A stretch of DNA of 14,142 bases from Solirubrobacterales bacterium (GTDB lineage Bacteria > Actinomycetota > Thermoleophilia > Solirubrobacterales > 70-9). The position numbers and the translations under genes were made by a program. The stretch spans positions 1 to 14,142 of the forward strand of contig JASLJO010000210.1 in assembly GCA_030152505.1 (NCBI GenBank), read 5' to 3'. Position 1 is the stretch's first letter. The number at the start of each line of letters is the position of its first letter. The notes under the pieces are model-generated. The model did no database searches. It was not told the origin of the DNA and worked only from the letters and a program-made list of their open reading frames with translations. Below, piece after piece: positions 13,159 through 14,142 of the stretch.

Positions 13159-13949
13159 GATGTTCGGTCTCCCGCCACCGCATCGGACTTTGACCCACTC
13201 AGGGTGTGGTCAAAGTCGGATGCGATGGTGAAGGCTTGCCAAGGAGCCTTGCCGGCAGCCCAGACGTCGTTGAGCACTACGGCGTCCTTGTAGGTGTCCA
13301 TGCAATCCCAGAATCCCTCGTGGCGGTGGGCGTGGAGCTGCCCGTCGGCGGCGAGGCGCTGGAGCGGTTCGCGCTCGAGCACGCTGGCCTCGTCCAGGTA
13401 AGAGAGCGCTCCCGACTCGAAGCAGAAGAAGCCGCCGTTGATCCAGTACTCGCTGCGCGGCTTCTCGACGAATCCCTCGACCCGGTCCCCCTCCCCCAGC
13501 TCCGCCACGCCCCACTGCAGACGCGGCCGCACCACAGTCATCGTCGCCAGGTCGCCATGCTCGTCGTGGAAGCGGAGCAGCGCATCGAGGTCGATATCGG
13601 CGACCCCGTCGGCATAGGTCGCGCAGAAGGCCTCGCCGCCGAGCTGATCGGCAAGCACCGCGATCCGTCCCCCCGTCGGCGTGTCGAGCCCCGTGTCGAC
13701 GCACTCGACCGAGACGCCGTCCGGCCACGCTTCGGCGGCGGCGAAGTCCGCAATCGCCTCCCCCAGATAGCCGGTGGCGAGCAGGAAGCGGTCGAACCCC
13801 TGCGCCGCGTAGATGCCGATCACGTGCCAGAGGATCGGCCGTCCGCCGATCTCCACCAGCGCCTTCGGCACCGTCTCGGTCCGCTCGCGGAGGCGGGTCC
13901 CCCTGCCCCCACAGAGGATTACGACGGACGGTTTCAGCGCAGCCGACAT
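13155..13949 (-). CDS. Glucose-1-phosphate cytidylyltransferase-like nucleotidyltransferase
   Basis: This 264-residue protein is likely to activate glucose-1-phosphate to CDP-glucose. It carries the nucleotidyltransferase signature VVILCGGRGTRLRE (9-22) with PKALVEIGG after it, then ILWHVIGIYA, VDTGLDTPTGGR, TYADGVADID, FVEKP, WINGGFFCFE and EGFWDCMDTYKD. The combination of CMDTYKD, WINGGFF and ILWH resembles RfbF/DdhA. The ATG at 13949 is chosen for its GGAG 8 bases upstream; a GTG at 13958 is in frame but lacks a Shine-Dalgarno. RfbF-type enzymes usually end near KAPW. Here 27 further residues (238-264) follow, most of them encoded by a palindrome. The start region also lies in a palindrome. 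The gene overlaps the dehydratase by 4 bases. Substrate specificity is inferred from motifs and neighbour. Confidence 0.86.
   Translation of the reverse strand: MSAALKPSVVILCGGRGTRLRERTETVPKALVEIGGRPILWHVIGIYAAQGFDRFLLATGYLGEAIADFAAAEAWPDGVSVECVDTGLDTPTGGRIAVLADQLGGEAFCATYADGVADIDLDALLRFHDEHGDLATMTVVRPRLQWGVAELGEGDRVEGFVEKPRSEYWINGGFFCFESGALSYLDEASVLEREPLQRLAADGQLHAHRHEGFWDCMDTYKDAVVLNDVWAAGKAPWQAFTIASDFDHTLSGSKSDAVAGDRTS
13179..13224 (-). repeat. Palindromic element, copy 2, in the cytidylyltransferase 3' end
   Basis: The left arm CGCATCGGACTTTGACC (13179-13195) and right arm GGTCAAAGTCGGATGCG (13208-13224) pair at 16 of 17 positions around a 12-base loop. The loop itself can pair CAC with GTG. 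The core on the + strand (TTTGACCCACTC, then TGTGGTCAAAGTCG) strongly resembles the palindrome at 13944-13977. It encodes residues ~242-257 of the cytidylyltransferase-like protein, within a tail absent from typical relatives. Confidence 0.8.
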
Positions 13950-13977
13950 TTGCCCCACTCCAGTGTGGTCAATGTCG
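13944..13977 (-). repeat. Palindromic element, copy 3, across the cytidylyltransferase start
   Basis: The arms 13944-13959 and 13962-13977 match at 13 of 16 positions as inverted repeats around a 2-base centre; the outermost 7 bases (CGACATT/AATGTCG) are perfect. The core shares GTGTGGTCAA and CCCACTC with copy 2. The ATG (13949) lies in one arm and the GGAG Shine-Dalgarno (13961-13958) at the centre, so RNA folding would affect initiation. It begins 10 bases after the stop of the upstream sulfur-carrier gene. Confidence 0.7.
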
Positions 13978-13987
13978 TATAGGCGGT

Positions 13988-14142
13988 TCAGCCACCGGCG
14001 ACCGCCGGCAAAATGGTGACCTCGTCGCCTTCGCTGATCGCCGTCTCCAGGCCCTGCTGGAAGCGGATGTCCTCGCCGCTGACGTAGACGTTGACGAAGC
14101 GGCGCAGGTCGCCGTCCTGGGTGATCCGCTCGCGCAGGTCGG
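13988..14142 (-). CDS. CysO/MoaD/ThiS-family sulfur carrier (C-terminal part)
   Basis: The last 50 residues of a ubiquitin-like sulfur carrier; the 5' end lies beyond the right edge. RRFVNVYVSGEDIRF and EGDEVTILPAVAGG closely resemble M. tuberculosis CysO (HRFVNIYVNDEDVRF, VTILPAVAGG). The terminal Gly-Gly is the site of adenylation and thiocarboxylation. CysO donates sulfur to CysM for cysteine synthesis and is activated by a MoeB-type enzyme. Neither partner, nor the Mec+ protease, is visible here; they may lie outside the window. It is 38 bases upstream of the cytidylyltransferase start on the same strand, so it may be in the same transcript, with the copy 3 palindrome in between. A MoaD role in molybdopterin synthesis is less likely but possible. 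Confidence 0.9.
   Translation of the reverse strand, partial: DLRERITQDGDLRRFVNVYVSGEDIRFQQGLETAISEGDEVTILPAVAGG

Overview
The window is high-GC bacterial DNA whose gene content points to the phylum Actinomycetota. A deep branch such as Thermoleophilia/Solirubrobacterales is my best guess. The grounds are the pyrR-pyrB-pyrC-carA-carB order, a PyrR-type RNA binding loop at the pyrR ribosome-binding site, a CysO-like sulfur carrier ending AVAGG and the high GC. This placement is inference, because no rRNA is present.

Region 1 (about 1-8995, minus strand) is a de novo pyrimidine operon: pyrR, pyrB, pyrC, carA, carB and a single-frame fusion of PyrK (electron-transfer subunit) with class 1B PyrD. 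Every junction overlaps by 4 or 8 bases. Together the genes make carbamoyl phosphate (CarAB), carbamoyl aspartate (PyrB), dihydroorotate (PyrC) and orotate (PyrKD). PyrE and PyrF are not in the window. A PyrR binding loop upstream of pyrR folds so that the Shine-Dalgarno sequence lies in its lower stem, which suggests UMP-dependent translational repression of the whole operon. A further small gene, possibly an actinobacterial integration host factor, seems to begin at position 44 and run off the left edge.

Region 2 (9083-11373) holds an AT-richer gene for a small orphan lipoprotein, RNase Z (rnz, minus strand), tRNA-Arg(CCG), and a membrane-anchored unknown protein that starts immediately after the tRNA.

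Region 3 (11363-14142, minus strand) is a compact cluster. It has the 3' end of a CysO/MoaD-like sulfur carrier, a glucose-1-phosphate cytidylyltransferase-like gene, a CDP-glucose 4,6-dehydratase-like gene, and an SRAP (YedK/HMCES) abasic-site DNA-protein crosslinking protein. The middle two would convert glucose-1-phosphate to CDP-4-keto-6-deoxyglucose.

The most unusual signal is a set of three imperfect palindromes (1616-1660, 13179-13224, 13944-13977). Their stems differ in sequence, yet each conserves its own pairing, and the cores are alike (TTTG... and TGTGG(C)TCAA). One lies in frame inside PyrK, one encodes an extra C-terminal tail on the cytidylyltransferase, and one contains that gene's ribosome-binding site and start codon. 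They look like a small dispersed palindromic element tolerated in coding sequence. No gene-free stretch exceeds 300 bases; the longest (8940-9082) holds the pyr leader and candidate promoters.
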